From the NCBI GenBank assembly GCA_018060635.1, contig JAGOVR010000012.1:1-23508 (forward strand): a stretch of 23,508 nucleotides of DNA. Reading direction: 5' to 3'. Below the pieces are notes generated by a model, which saw nothing but the letters and a program-made list of their open reading frames with translations, searched no databases and was not told where the DNA came from. The stretch is from Bacteriovoracaceae bacterium. GTDB lineage: Bacteria; Bdellovibrionota; Bacteriovoracia; Bacteriovoracales; Bacteriovoracaceae. Each line of letters starts with the position of its first letter. Within the stretch, counting starts at the first letter, position 1. Positions 16,539-23,508 of the stretch are shown here, one piece after another. The position numbers and the translations under genes were made by a program.

Positions 16539-17297
16539 TTGGATTACGCTATCGAATTTTATTCTGTCATCAAAAAGTTTGGAGAGCATACTGTTCTGAA
16601 TGGAATTGATTTCAAGATCAATAGAGGTAAAATTACGACTATTCTAGGTTTTTCTGGTTCAGGTAAATCCACCCTAATGAAACATATGCTAGGTCTTTTG
16701 CACCCTACAGAGGGGCGTGTAGTTATTTTAGGTCAAGAATTATCTAAAATGAATGAATTTTATCTTAGAGAGTTTCGTCAAAAATTTGGAATGCTTTTTC
16801 AATATGCAGCTCTTTTTGATTCGATGACTACCTTTGAAAATGTAGCTTTTCCTTTGAGAGAATTTACGACATCTCCAGAAAGCTACATTACGAAAAGAGT
16901 GCAAGAACTTTTGTCTTCAGTGGGTTTAACGGCAGACGCTTATCAAAAACTTCCAGGAGAACTTTCTGGTGGAATGCGTAAACGAGTAGGGTTGGCCAGA
17001 GCACTGGCTTTAAGTCCAGAAATTATGCTTTATGATGAACCAACTACAGGTCTAGATCCCATCACTACACAGACGGTAAATGATTTAATTGTTGAAACGG
17101 CCCACCACCATGGTGACAAAGAAATGACATCTATAATCATTTCACACGATATTCGTGCTACGCTTAAAATTTCTGACTTTGTGGCCTTTCTAGATCGTGG
17201 TAGGATAGTGGAGCATTTGCCTGTTGCAGAATTTAAACAATCATCACATCCTGTGGTGAAGAAGTTTTTAGAATTAGAGACGGAGCATTTTAAATGA
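16539..17297 (+). CDS. mlaF: MlaF-family ABC transporter ATP-binding protein
   Basis: 252 residues from a TTG start at 16539, chosen because AAGAGG lies about 6 bases upstream and no in-frame ATG is nearby. It is the ATPase that powers MlaE. Walker A GFSGSGKST is at residues 37-45, the Q-loop lies in GMLFQYAALFDSMT, the ABC signature ELSGGMRKRV at 141-150, Walker B IMLYDEP with Glu167, and the switch His in IIISHD. The AALFDSMT and LSGGMRKRV forms are typical of the MlaF/Ttg2A subfamily. It lies between mlaE and the MCE gene in the standard order. Confidence 0.96.
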   Translation: MDYAIEFYSVIKKFGEHTVLNGIDFKINRGKITTILGFSGSGKSTLMKHMLGLLHPTEGRVVILGQELSKMNEFYLREFRQKFGMLFQYAALFDSMTTFENVAFPLREFTTSPESYITKRVQELLSSVGLTADAYQKLPGELSGGMRKRVGLARALALSPEIMLYDEPTTGLDPITTQTVNDLIVETAHHHGDKEMTSIIISHDIRATLKISDFVAFLDRGRIVEHLPVAEFKQSSHPVVKKFLELETEHFK

Positions 17298-17319
17298 AAA
17301 AATTGCAAGGAGCGTTTTT

Positions 17320-18693
17320 TTGAATGAATTGAAAGTTGGCATTTTGGCCATAGTTTCTATTTTATTTATTGTTTTTATGTCTCTTAAGATTGTCTCTAAT
17401 CAATCAGGATTTAAAGAGCACGTTGCTTATAGAGTGATGTTAGATGATGCTTCAGGAATTTTTCAAAAATCACCCATCAAAGTCGCAGGAGTTAATGCTG
17501 GTAGGATCAAAAAAATTGAATTGGAAGGCGCTCAAGCACTAGTTACATTTGAAATTCTCAAGACAATTCCTATTACGAGTAATGCTAAAATGCGCATTAA
17601 AACCGTGGGATTTTTAGGAGACAAATATTTAGATATTTCACTAGGGAAAACAGACGGTGCTTCCATTCTTCCTGCAGAAAGTTTTATTGTCGCAGAAACG
17701 GGAAGTGGACTTGAAGATGTAGCGGATGAAGCGTCGTTAGTAATTAGGGAACTCAAAGAAATTACCCTTAATGTAAAAAAAGCTTTAGTGAATGAAGACG
17801 GTGAAAATCAACTGAAGGTTATTGTAAATAATATTAGAGATCTTTCTGATACTTTGGCGAATGTGACAAGCCGAAATGAGCAAAATTTGAATAGAATCTT
17901 GGATAATTTAAATAGAGTTTCGGCTTCTCTAGCTCAAGAGTTGGATAAAGAAAATCCAGAATCTTTAATGGTAGATTTCAAAAAAATTGGCCCTGTTTTG
18001 GATAAAACTAAGGCCATGATGGATGATTTAAATGTGATTGTGGCAGATGTGAAAGCGGGGAAAGGCACAGTGGGCAAACTTCTGCGGGATGAGCAGGTTG
18101 TAGATCAAGTCAATGCAACTCTTAAAGGGGTGCGCAGAATTGTTAATCGTTTTGATACTCTACAAACCAGAGTTTCTTTTTTTGCTGGATATAATAGTCA
18201 GGCAGATAGTCATGTTGATTTTAATATTGATCTATACACATCTCCTGAGCGTTTTTATCGTTTCGGAGTCGCCGCTTCAGAATACGGTCCGCTTTCAGAA
18301 AAAGAGACAACCACCACAGTTGGTAACGTGACAACTGTCGAAAATAGAAAAGCTCGTAAAGTTGATACGTACCGTTTTAATGCTCAATTTGGGAAACGCT
18401 TTCAAGCTTTGGGCTTTCGCGCAGGACTCGTAGAGTCTACGGGTGGTTTAGGGGTTGACTATTATCTTTCCGAAGATCGAACTCGCTTTTCATTTGAAGC
18501 ATTTGATTTTAGAAAAAGCTTTAATCCTAACTTGAGATTTATAACAGATATTCATTTGTGGAATATTTTCTATGCGAGACTTGCGATAGAAGATATTATT
18601 TCTAAAACGCATGATCAGAGTTTTACTGTAGCCGCAGGGTTACGTTTTACCGATGAAGATTTAAAAGGTCTTTTCGCCTTATTTTTAAGATAA
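17320..18693 (+). CDS. mlaD: MlaD-like MCE protein with strand-rich C-terminal extension
   Basis: 457 residues from a TTG start (AAGGAG ribosome-binding site about 7 bases upstream), against about 180 in E. coli MlaD. Residues 5-22 form one membrane anchor. Residues 36-114 are an MCE domain (YRVMLDDASGIFQKSPIKVAG, then GFLGDKYLDISLG), the ring-forming lipid-binding part. Residues 130-280 are helical, with a GKGTVGKLLRDEQVVDQVN segment seen in many MCE proteins. From about 283 the sequence changes to alternating strands with aromatic residues (RVSFFAGYNSQ, FYRFGVAAS, TYRFNAQFGKRF, FTVAAGLRF) to the end, like an outer-membrane or barrel-type domain. By operon position it is the substrate-binding subunit of MlaEF. 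The role of the C-terminal part is inference. Confidence 0.9.
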   Translation: MNELKVGILAIVSILFIVFMSLKIVSNQSGFKEHVAYRVMLDDASGIFQKSPIKVAGVNAGRIKKIELEGAQALVTFEILKTIPITSNAKMRIKTVGFLGDKYLDISLGKTDGASILPAESFIVAETGSGLEDVADEASLVIRELKEITLNVKKALVNEDGENQLKVIVNNIRDLSDTLANVTSRNEQNLNRILDNLNRVSASLAQELDKENPESLMVDFKKIGPVLDKTKAMMDDLNVIVADVKAGKGTVGKLLRDEQVVDQVNATLKGVRRIVNRFDTLQTRVSFFAGYNSQADSHVDFNIDLYTSPERFYRFGVAASEYGPLSEKETTTTVGNVTTVENRKARKVDTYRFNAQFGKRFQALGFRAGLVESTGGLGVDYYLSEDRTRFSFEAFDFRKSFNPNLRFITDIHLWNIFYARLAIEDIISKTHDQSFTVAAGLRFTDEDLKGLFALFLR

Positions 18694-18708
18694 AAAGAGA
18701 TAAAGTCC

Positions 18709-19341
18709 ATGAGACGTTGGATGATTCGTACAAAAAAAAATCAAATCTTAGGACCTATTTCCAAGGTTCGATTGTTAGAGCTTTACCATAATGGTTCCCT
18801 AAAAACAGAAGATGAAGTTTGTAGTGGAAATGGCTTTTGGTTTTTTATTAGGGAACAAGATCTTGTTTCTAAGTATTTACTTAATCATGAAGAGCAAAAC
18901 TTTGATCCACTCGCTGAAATGAAAGAAGAAAAATCAGCAACACAAGTAATTGATTTACATCAATTAAATTTAAAAGAAAAAGCATTAGAAGAGGCTAAAG
19001 AAGAAAGTGAAGGGCCACGTTTTCCTCAAAATGAGGATTTGGAATATCCAGTTTTAAATTCTAAAATAGAAAAAAAAACTGTAAAAAGTAGTATTTCTAT
19101 TCCTTTAGAAATCGAAACACCTAAAATTAGAAAAAAAGAAGTTCCTTTTTTATCTGACAATCAAAAAACCGCTACTCTCTTTTCGCAACAAAGAAAAAAA
19201 GATGATAGTTATTTAAATTGGATTCTTTTGCTGTTAGTTCTATTGGCACTAACAGTGTTGGTTTATCGTAAAAGAGTTATTCATCATTTTTTTGATAAGG
19301 TGAAGTCTCCAGATGCTACGACTGTAGGCGCAGAGAAATAA
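18709..19341 (+). CDS. GYF-like (DUF4339-type) single-pass membrane protein
   Basis: 210 residues. Residues 1-55 (RRWMIRTKKNQILGPISKVRL, then LYHNGSLKTEDEVCSGNGFWFFI) match the GYF_2/DUF4339 pattern: a short fold in which 'W.....G..GP.s...l..l...G.l..dd.v' recurs, thought to bind peptides or partners. The middle, about 60-165, is charged, Lys/Glu-rich and probably disordered. One membrane helix lies at about 168-185 (WILLLLVLLALTVLVY), followed by a basic tail. The GYF part would face the cytoplasm if the helix is a C-terminal anchor. It follows the MCE gene by 15 bp and is likely the last gene of that operon. Its 3' end overlaps the convergent DciA-like gene by 26 bp. The exact function is unknown. 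Confidence 0.8.
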   Translation: MRRWMIRTKKNQILGPISKVRLLELYHNGSLKTEDEVCSGNGFWFFIREQDLVSKYLLNHEEQNFDPLAEMKEEKSATQVIDLHQLNLKEKALEEAKEESEGPRFPQNEDLEYPVLNSKIEKKTVKSSISIPLEIETPKIRKKEVPFLSDNQKTATLFSQQRKKDDSYLNWILLLLVLLALTVLVYRKRVIHHFFDKVKSPDATTVGAEK

Positions 19342-19792
19342 AAATTTCTTTAAGTTCAGGGTCTTCTATATGAGCAAATTCTAACAAGGCTTCTGCTTTT
19401 TTTTGCTCGTTAATAATAATATGCTCTTTTGTTATGATGTTCTCTTTTAGTATATGCTCAGGAATGACTTTAAAAAAAGATTCAACAGCCATAAATTTTA
19501 TTTGAGTTACATTTAGTTTAGGAAAAGAGGCTTGAATTTTTTGCAAAATTTGTGGAGAGATAAAACTTAGAGCGTGTGAGTACGTTGTGTGTTTTGTAGC
19601 GATAGTGAGAGTGCCATGAGTTAGTTTGAGTGGAGAGGTATTTTGGGCCAGCATATCACCGACTATAGATGGCCAATTTTTTAATATTAAAAAAAAATCC
19701 ATAAAGTCAGGGGTATTTTTACTAGAATGAATTTCTGCACTTTTTTCTGACTGTAGAAGTTGTGCAAATGAAGTGAGTTTTTTGGGCTTCAT
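19316..19792 (-). CDS. DciA-like DUF721 protein
   Basis: 158 residues. DUF721 includes DciA, the ancestral loader or operator of the replicative helicase DnaB in bacteria without DnaC. The family pattern is seen at about residues 33-100: a helix ending WPSIVGDMLAQNTSPLKL, a GTLTIATKHTTYSHALSF strand-helix, and LQKIQASFPKLNVTQIKF. The C-terminal 50 residues are polar and less conserved. It is divergent from lptE-holA, which is suggestive because holA is also a replication gene, but they are not in one operon. Its stop lies inside the end of the GYF-like gene. Confidence 0.75.
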   Translation of the reverse strand: MKPKKLTSFAQLLQSEKSAEIHSSKNTPDFMDFFLILKNWPSIVGDMLAQNTSPLKLTHGTLTIATKHTTYSHALSFISPQILQKIQASFPKLNVTQIKFMAVESFFKVIPEHILKENIITKEHIIINEQKKAEALLEFAHIEDPELKEIFISLRLQS

Positions 19793-19871
19793 AGAGCTAT
19801 TAGTATATCTTTTTAGATTAAATGTCTTCTTTTTGAGCTTACAAAAAGAGATGTATCTGATAGAAAAGACT

Positions 19872-20543
19872 ATGCTGAGAATGACGTGTTTTTTATTTAT
19901 GATAGGCTTAACGGCTTGTGCGGGTTACCGAATTAAAGATAAAGAAAATCCTTTTGCGGAATATGATATTCAAAGCGTCAGTATCCCTTATTTTTTTAAT
20001 AAGGGTGTTATTCCAAATGCATCTAATGCCTTTACTAGTGAAATCATTCAGGCCCTCTCCAATTTTCCTAAGCTTAATATTTTAGCAGGAGATGGAAAAA
20101 AAGCTGACGCTGTTTTATTAGGTATTATTACAACACCTCAGTATTATACGGGAGAGATGCAAACTGTAACCACCTCGGGTTATCGACCTTCAGAAGAAGT
20201 TGCCCCCAATGCCACTCAAGGACGCATTGGTTTTTTTATTCCGCAAGGAACCTTAGTCAAGGCGACACTTAATCTCATTTTAATTAAAAACCCAACAGAG
20301 GATGAAATCAAGTTAATGACATCAGATTTAGGAAATAAAATTATAGGGCATCCTAAAATTGTTTTTAATCGACTCATTGATGTGAGCACAACTTTTGGTA
20401 GAGAGATTTATGATACAGGAGCAGGAGGAGATGAAACGGCCATTAATATGACACAAAATAAAGGAAATTTTGATCGCGCAGTTAAACGAATGGCAGGAGA
20501 TGCGGCTAATCAATTCAAGCAAACGATTCTGTATGCATTCTAA
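19872..20543 (+). CDS. lptE: LPS-assembly lipoprotein LptE-like
   Basis: About 223 residues from the ATG at 19872. A lipoprotein signal (MLRMTCFLFMIGLTAC) places the lipidated Cys at residue 16. I prefer this start because a longer frame back to 19773 would put 49 residues before the Cys, overlapping the divergent gene; 19851 and 19881 are alternatives. The mature part starts CAGYRI, then YDIQSVSIPYFFN, NAFTSEIIQALSNF and KADAVLLGIIT, the LptE-type pattern. LptE plugs the LptD barrel and helps put LPS in the outer membrane. The neighbour is a holA-like gene, the order found in many Gram-negative bacteria. No lptD is in the window. Confidence 0.75.
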   Translation: MLRMTCFLFMIGLTACAGYRIKDKENPFAEYDIQSVSIPYFFNKGVIPNASNAFTSEIIQALSNFPKLNILAGDGKKADAVLLGIITTPQYYTGEMQTVTTSGYRPSEEVAPNATQGRIGFFIPQGTLVKATLNLILIKNPTEDEIKLMTSDLGNKIIGHPKIVFNRLIDVSTTFGREIYDTGAGGDETAINMTQNKGNFDRAVKRMAGDAANQFKQTILYAF

Positions 20544-21474
20544 GTGGAACATTCATGACTTTTTAAAAGAACATCCTCAGGGGCTTCCTGAGAAATGTGA
20601 TAAATTTATAGCACTGTTTTGTTCCGATATTTATATTTGTCGTCTTATTCAACAAAGACTGCGTAAAAGTAACAACTTTAAAAGTCTTTGGGCCAAAGAC
20701 TTAACAGTGGAATGGTTTGAAGAGAAGTTACAAGGTCCTGATCTTTTTTCTACGCAAGAAACTTGGCTTATTTTAGAAGCAGACGTTTTGTCAGCTAAAG
20801 TGATTAAATTTTTAGAAGAAAAAAAGTTAAATTTGGATCAGCAATTCATTTTTTTCTTTTTTAAGGAAAGTGCTTTTTTTGAAAAAATAGTAAGAGAATT
20901 CCAAGGAATTTTTTTTTCACTCACGCCTCCTTTCTTTTGGGATATGCAAAAACTTCTAATTTTGTGGTGCGAAGAAATAGGAGTCCGTCTTTCTTTTGAA
21001 GCTAAAAATTATGTTATGGATGTTGTCCCACATACCAGTGAGGATTTTTTTAGATTATTAAGTCTTCTGCACATGGTTTATCCAGAACATAAGGAATTAA
21101 ATCCCGCCATGATTACACCTTATATTGAAAAAAAGCGTCTCGATCAATTTGTCTTGGCAAAAGCTTTAGGAGAGAAAAAGTTTTCTTATTTTTTTGAAAG
21201 TCTTTTAAATTTAAATTTAGATTTTGAGGACTCAAGGCGTTTTTTTGCTTTTTTACAAGGACACCTGATGAAAATAGCTGATCCTAGCTATGCTCAAAAT
21301 AAAACCAGACCCTCTAAATACGATAAAGAAATTATGAGTTGTGCAGGACTATGGAAGAAAGAACAGATTGAGCGAGGAGTCCGTAATTTTGCTCGTTTAG
21401 AAATTTTGGCCAAGAAAAAAGATATTTTTTTAATGACAGAGCTTAGACGGCAGTATCTTCTTACTTTTAGCTGA
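20533..21474 (+). CDS. holA: DNA polymerase III delta subunit-like (clamp-loader)
   Basis: 313 residues from the ATG at 20533, close to the usual HolA length of about 340. HolA opens the beta clamp during replication. The sequence has a three-part layout: an alpha/beta N-terminal domain (KFIALFCSDIYICRLIQQRL, later WLILEADVLSAKVIKFLEE), a helical middle (PHTSEDFFRLLSLLHMVYPE), and a helical C-terminal collar (QFVLAKALGEKKFSYFFESLL, then RFFAFLQGHLMKIA). Motifs are weak, as is usual in this family. Position right after lptE is the strongest support. The start overlaps the lptE stop by 11 bp without a clear Shine-Dalgarno sequence. A longer frame from 20470 would overlap lptE by 74 bp and is less likely. 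Confidence 0.72.
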   Translation: MHSKWNIHDFLKEHPQGLPEKCDKFIALFCSDIYICRLIQQRLRKSNNFKSLWAKDLTVEWFEEKLQGPDLFSTQETWLILEADVLSAKVIKFLEEKKLNLDQQFIFFFFKESAFFEKIVREFQGIFFSLTPPFFWDMQKLLILWCEEIGVRLSFEAKNYVMDVVPHTSEDFFRLLSLLHMVYPEHKELNPAMITPYIEKKRLDQFVLAKALGEKKFSYFFESLLNLNLDFEDSRRFFAFLQGHLMKIADPSYAQNKTRPSKYDKEIMSCAGLWKKEQIERGVRNFARLEILAKKKDIFLMTELRRQYLLTFS

Positions 21475-21527
21475 TTTTAGAACTTTTTTACATTGACCGT
21501 GACCTCCTTTCTCTACGAAAATAAGAT

Positions 21528-22868
21528 ATGCGCTATTTGTGGTTATTTCTTATTTTTTGCCCTTTTGTAGTCTGTGCCGATGCCTTGGTAAGTGTTGATA
21601 CTTCCGTCATTGGGATGGGTGATCTTAATTTAATAGGTTCTCCCGTGTCTCTTTTGGTGGAAACGAATACAGCTACCAGTGATTCCACACCTCATCAAGT
21701 TTATTTGCCCCTGGCCATTACAGGAGGAACTCAAGCCAATAGTACACTTTATCGAGATAGTAGCTTTAATTCAGTGATCCCGACTTTGGCCGTCGGTACA
21801 GATATTAATACAACATTATCAGCTCATGAGCCTTACTTACGTTTTTATGTAAAAAATTTAGATACAGGAACGCAAAACATTTATCTTTCTGCATACAACG
21901 GTAGCGAATACAAAGTTGTGTCTGTTTCGTCCTCTCAAAATTTTTCTACAGTGGGGCCAAGTATTGCCCTTGCTTCAGCTCAAGAAGGAAATATTTATGT
22001 TCGTTTAACTGCCCTTTGTGCTTCTGGCGCAGGTGAAAATTGTTATGATAAACTCTCTAATGTTCAACTACCAAGTATAGATGAATTTAATCAACTCATT
22101 TATATTTTTCCTCACACAGGAACGCATAGCGCAGGAACAACAATTCCCAGTGGAACTCAAGGAATCTATCTTAAAATTAATGGAAGTACGGTGGTTCCAA
22201 GTGACCCTGCAGGAACACTTTTTTCTTATGTGGACCTGAAAAAAGGAGATACTCAACTCAAAGCCATTTTTGATAATGCAGATAATGTTTCTAATGGCAG
22301 TTATAAGATATTGGCCATCGCTAAAGGAAACCCTATTAATCAATCAGATCTTTTTGCTACTCATCATACGGAAGTGGGAGATTACTATTTACAGGATTTT
22401 TCAAGAAGTGGAACTATTTTTGTGACGGGACTTACCAACGATCAAACCTATCATGTGTCTTTAGGTGTGGTGAATAAATACCAATTTGTAAGTCCACTCA
22501 CAGTATCTAAAGAAAATATTCCTCAAGAAGTTGAAGCTTTTCTGAAAGAAACTTCCTGCTATATTTTATCCGCAGGTTTTCAGGATCATCATCCTGTTTT
22601 AAATTATTTTAGAAAATTTCGTGATGAACATTTACTGACAAATAAATTAGGGAAGCAGTTTGTACTTTGGTATTATAAAACAGCTCCTCATTACGCCCCT
22701 GTTATTTATAAGAGTGCTTTTTTAAGTGCACTGGTTAGAATAGTAGCGACTATCCTTTTTGCTTTCATGTCTAGCTTTAAAATTATTTTACTTCTGTGTA
22801 CTCTTATTTTTTTGTACTGGAGTGGCAAGAAAATCTTCCACCAACAAAGTAGGAAGCAAAAGACCTAA
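21528..22868 (+). CDS. Exported protein with variant CFI-box-CTERM domain
   Basis: 446 residues. An N-terminal signal peptide (MRYLWLFLIFCPFVVCADA) is followed by a Ser/Thr/Gly-rich beta region to about residue 335, with a Cys164/Cys172 pair. From Cys344 the C-terminus follows the CFI-box-CTERM pattern: CYILSAGFQDHHPVLNYFRK, then FRDEHLLTNKLGKQFVLWYY, TAPHYAPVI, ALVRIVATIL. Usual members start CFIATAAYGS, so this copy is divergent. A second hydrophobic segment (about 405-430) and a basic tail (SGKKIF, SRKQKT) close the protein. The domain is thought to be a C-terminal processing or sorting signal, but its machinery is not established. Its 3' end overlaps the convergent gene by 81 bp. Confidence 0.8.
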   Translation: MRYLWLFLIFCPFVVCADALVSVDTSVIGMGDLNLIGSPVSLLVETNTATSDSTPHQVYLPLAITGGTQANSTLYRDSSFNSVIPTLAVGTDINTTLSAHEPYLRFYVKNLDTGTQNIYLSAYNGSEYKVVSVSSSQNFSTVGPSIALASAQEGNIYVRLTALCASGAGENCYDKLSNVQLPSIDEFNQLIYIFPHTGTHSAGTTIPSGTQGIYLKINGSTVVPSDPAGTLFSYVDLKKGDTQLKAIFDNADNVSNGSYKILAIAKGNPINQSDLFATHHTEVGDYYLQDFSRSGTIFVTGLTNDQTYHVSLGVVNKYQFVSPLTVSKENIPQEVEAFLKETSCYILSAGFQDHHPVLNYFRKFRDEHLLTNKLGKQFVLWYYKTAPHYAPVIYKSAFLSALVRIVATILFAFMSSFKIILLLCTLIFLYWSGKKIFHQQSRKQKT

Positions 22869-23508
22869 AGGTTTCAAGAGAGGAACAACTCGGTTCAAAA
22901 ATTCTTCTTTTTCCATAGTTGGTCTATTTTTTTGTTCTCTTTGCCATAATTCATCCATCATGCTTTTACTGTCCCAATCGGCAAAGGATCTGGGAGATAA
23001 GGCCGTAAAATAAGTGGCCAAAAATCGACTTAAAGCAGGAGCTTCTTTGGCGGATTCTTGGGCCAAAAAGATGGTGGTTGTTTTAATGTCAGAATGAGTA
23101 TTATTCAAAGTAAGAGGAATATTTTGTAAAACCTGAGGAAATTCTTTTAGAAGATAGGCAAGATGATCTTCTAAAGCTAGATGATAGTAGCTAATAATTT
23201 GTGTGAGTTGTGCCACATAATCAGCACTTCCTGTTCCATGTTTTTTGTCACGAAAAGGCAGGGTAAGGTAAGAAAAATTAGGAATTTGAATGGCATGAAA
23301 AGGGTTCGTAACATCTTGAACATAATGAAGAGCGTAACCTAAAAAACGATAAGAACAGTAGGCATGGTTTTTACTTCGAGCGTTCACAGCTAAATTCCAA
23401 AAAAGCTCTGCACGCTTAGGAGCCTCTCCCATAGATTCATCCCACTTATGGAAAGGAAGCTTAAAGGTAATGAGTGGAGAGGCCCAAGAAAATTTTTGCC
23501 AATACATA
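22788..23508 (-). CDS. Zinc-dependent phospholipase C / S1-P1 nuclease-like protein (partial, N-terminus missing)
   Basis: At least 239 residues in an open frame that reaches the right edge; an in-frame ATG at 23507 is probably internal. The conserved zinc core is visible: LGYALHYVQDVTNPFHA (His, Asp and His ligands) and YYHLALEDHLAYLL (His and Glu/His ligands), the pattern of the zinc-dependent phospholipase C and S1/P1 nuclease fold. The N-terminal Trp and His ligands would lie beyond the window. Members are normally secreted, so a signal peptide is expected upstream. Which reaction it performs cannot be told from this part. Its stop lies inside the end of the CFI-box gene on the other strand. 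Confidence 0.78.
   Translation of the reverse strand, partial: MYWQKFSWASPLITFKLPFHKWDESMGEAPKRAELFWNLAVNARSKNHAYCSYRFLGYALHYVQDVTNPFHAIQIPNFSYLTLPFRDKKHGTGSADYVAQLTQIISYYHLALEDHLAYLLKEFPQVLQNIPLTLNNTHSDIKTTTIFLAQESAKEAPALSRFLATYFTALSPRSFADWDSKSMMDELWQREQKNRPTMEKEEFLNRVVPLLKPLGLLLPTLLVEDFLATPVQKNKSTQK

Noticed and set aside
17030..17308. Minus-strand open frame of 92 codons antisense to mlaF
   Set aside because: It covers the Walker B and switch region of mlaF on the opposite strand and shows no independent coding signal.
18113..18331. Plus-strand open frame of 72 codons inside the MCE gene in another frame
   Set aside because: The hydrophobic product comes from out-of-frame reading of a well-supported gene; there is no ribosome-binding site.
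20470..20532. Longer N-terminus for the HolA-like protein starting at 20470
   Set aside because: It would overlap lptE by 74 bp and the added residues are just lptE read in another frame; 20533 is a better start.
21493..21527. Promoter at TTGACC upstream of the CFI-box gene
   Set aside because: The -35-like element is good, but no acceptable -10 lies 16-19 bases downstream.

Overview
The window is low-GC bacterial chromosome from a Gram-negative organism with two membranes. The evidence for that is an LPS-assembly lipoprotein (LptE), an Mla-type lipid transport operon and several lipoproteins or exported proteins. The set of families (a CFI-box-CTERM protein, a GYF-like membrane protein, an MCE protein with a strand-rich C-terminus, a fab operon joined to glyA, and the nrdR-nusB pair) best fits the Bdellovibrionota or former Deltaproteobacteria, perhaps a low-GC Bacteriovorax-like lineage. 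That placement is inference, since no rRNA or other phylogenetic marker was scored. Coding density is very high. No stretch of 300 bases lacks a gene; the largest gap is about 150 bp (1264-1416). I see no tRNA, rRNA, CRISPR array, insertion sequence or prophage.

Region 1 (1-1263, minus strand): nrdR, nusB and an unrecognised gene that runs off the left edge form a tight operon. Region 2 (1417-6003) holds an unknown lipoprotein and ppk1 on the plus strand, facing an unknown exported protein and a Ppx/GppA phosphatase on the minus strand. Polyphosphate synthesis and hydrolysis therefore sit side by side.

Region 3 (6073-12450, minus strand) is one long operon: yceD, rpmF, fabH, fabD, fabG, acpP, fabF, glyA. 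It makes the core type II fatty-acid synthesis enzymes together with ribosomal protein L32 and serine hydroxymethyltransferase. A good sigma70-like promoter lies just ahead of yceD. The plsX gene that often lies between rpmF and fabH is absent.

Region 4 (12519-19341, plus strand): aroK, then a promoter-led operon of a degenerate receiver/coiled-coil protein, alr, mlaE, mlaF, an MlaD-like MCE protein with a strand-rich C-terminal extension, and a GYF-like membrane protein. The theme is the envelope: D-alanine for peptidoglycan and lipid traffic between membranes.

Region 5 (19316-23508): a DciA-like (DUF721) gene on the minus strand is divergent from lptE-holA on the plus strand. These are followed by an exported protein ending in a variant CFI-box-CTERM domain. 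Its 3' end overlaps by 81 bp the end of a convergent, partial zinc-dependent phospholipase C/P1 nuclease-like gene. Most of the window is housekeeping. The most notable items are the MlaD C-terminal extension, the divergent CFI-box protein, the degenerate receiver protein at the head of the alr-mla operon, and the overlapping convergent gene ends.
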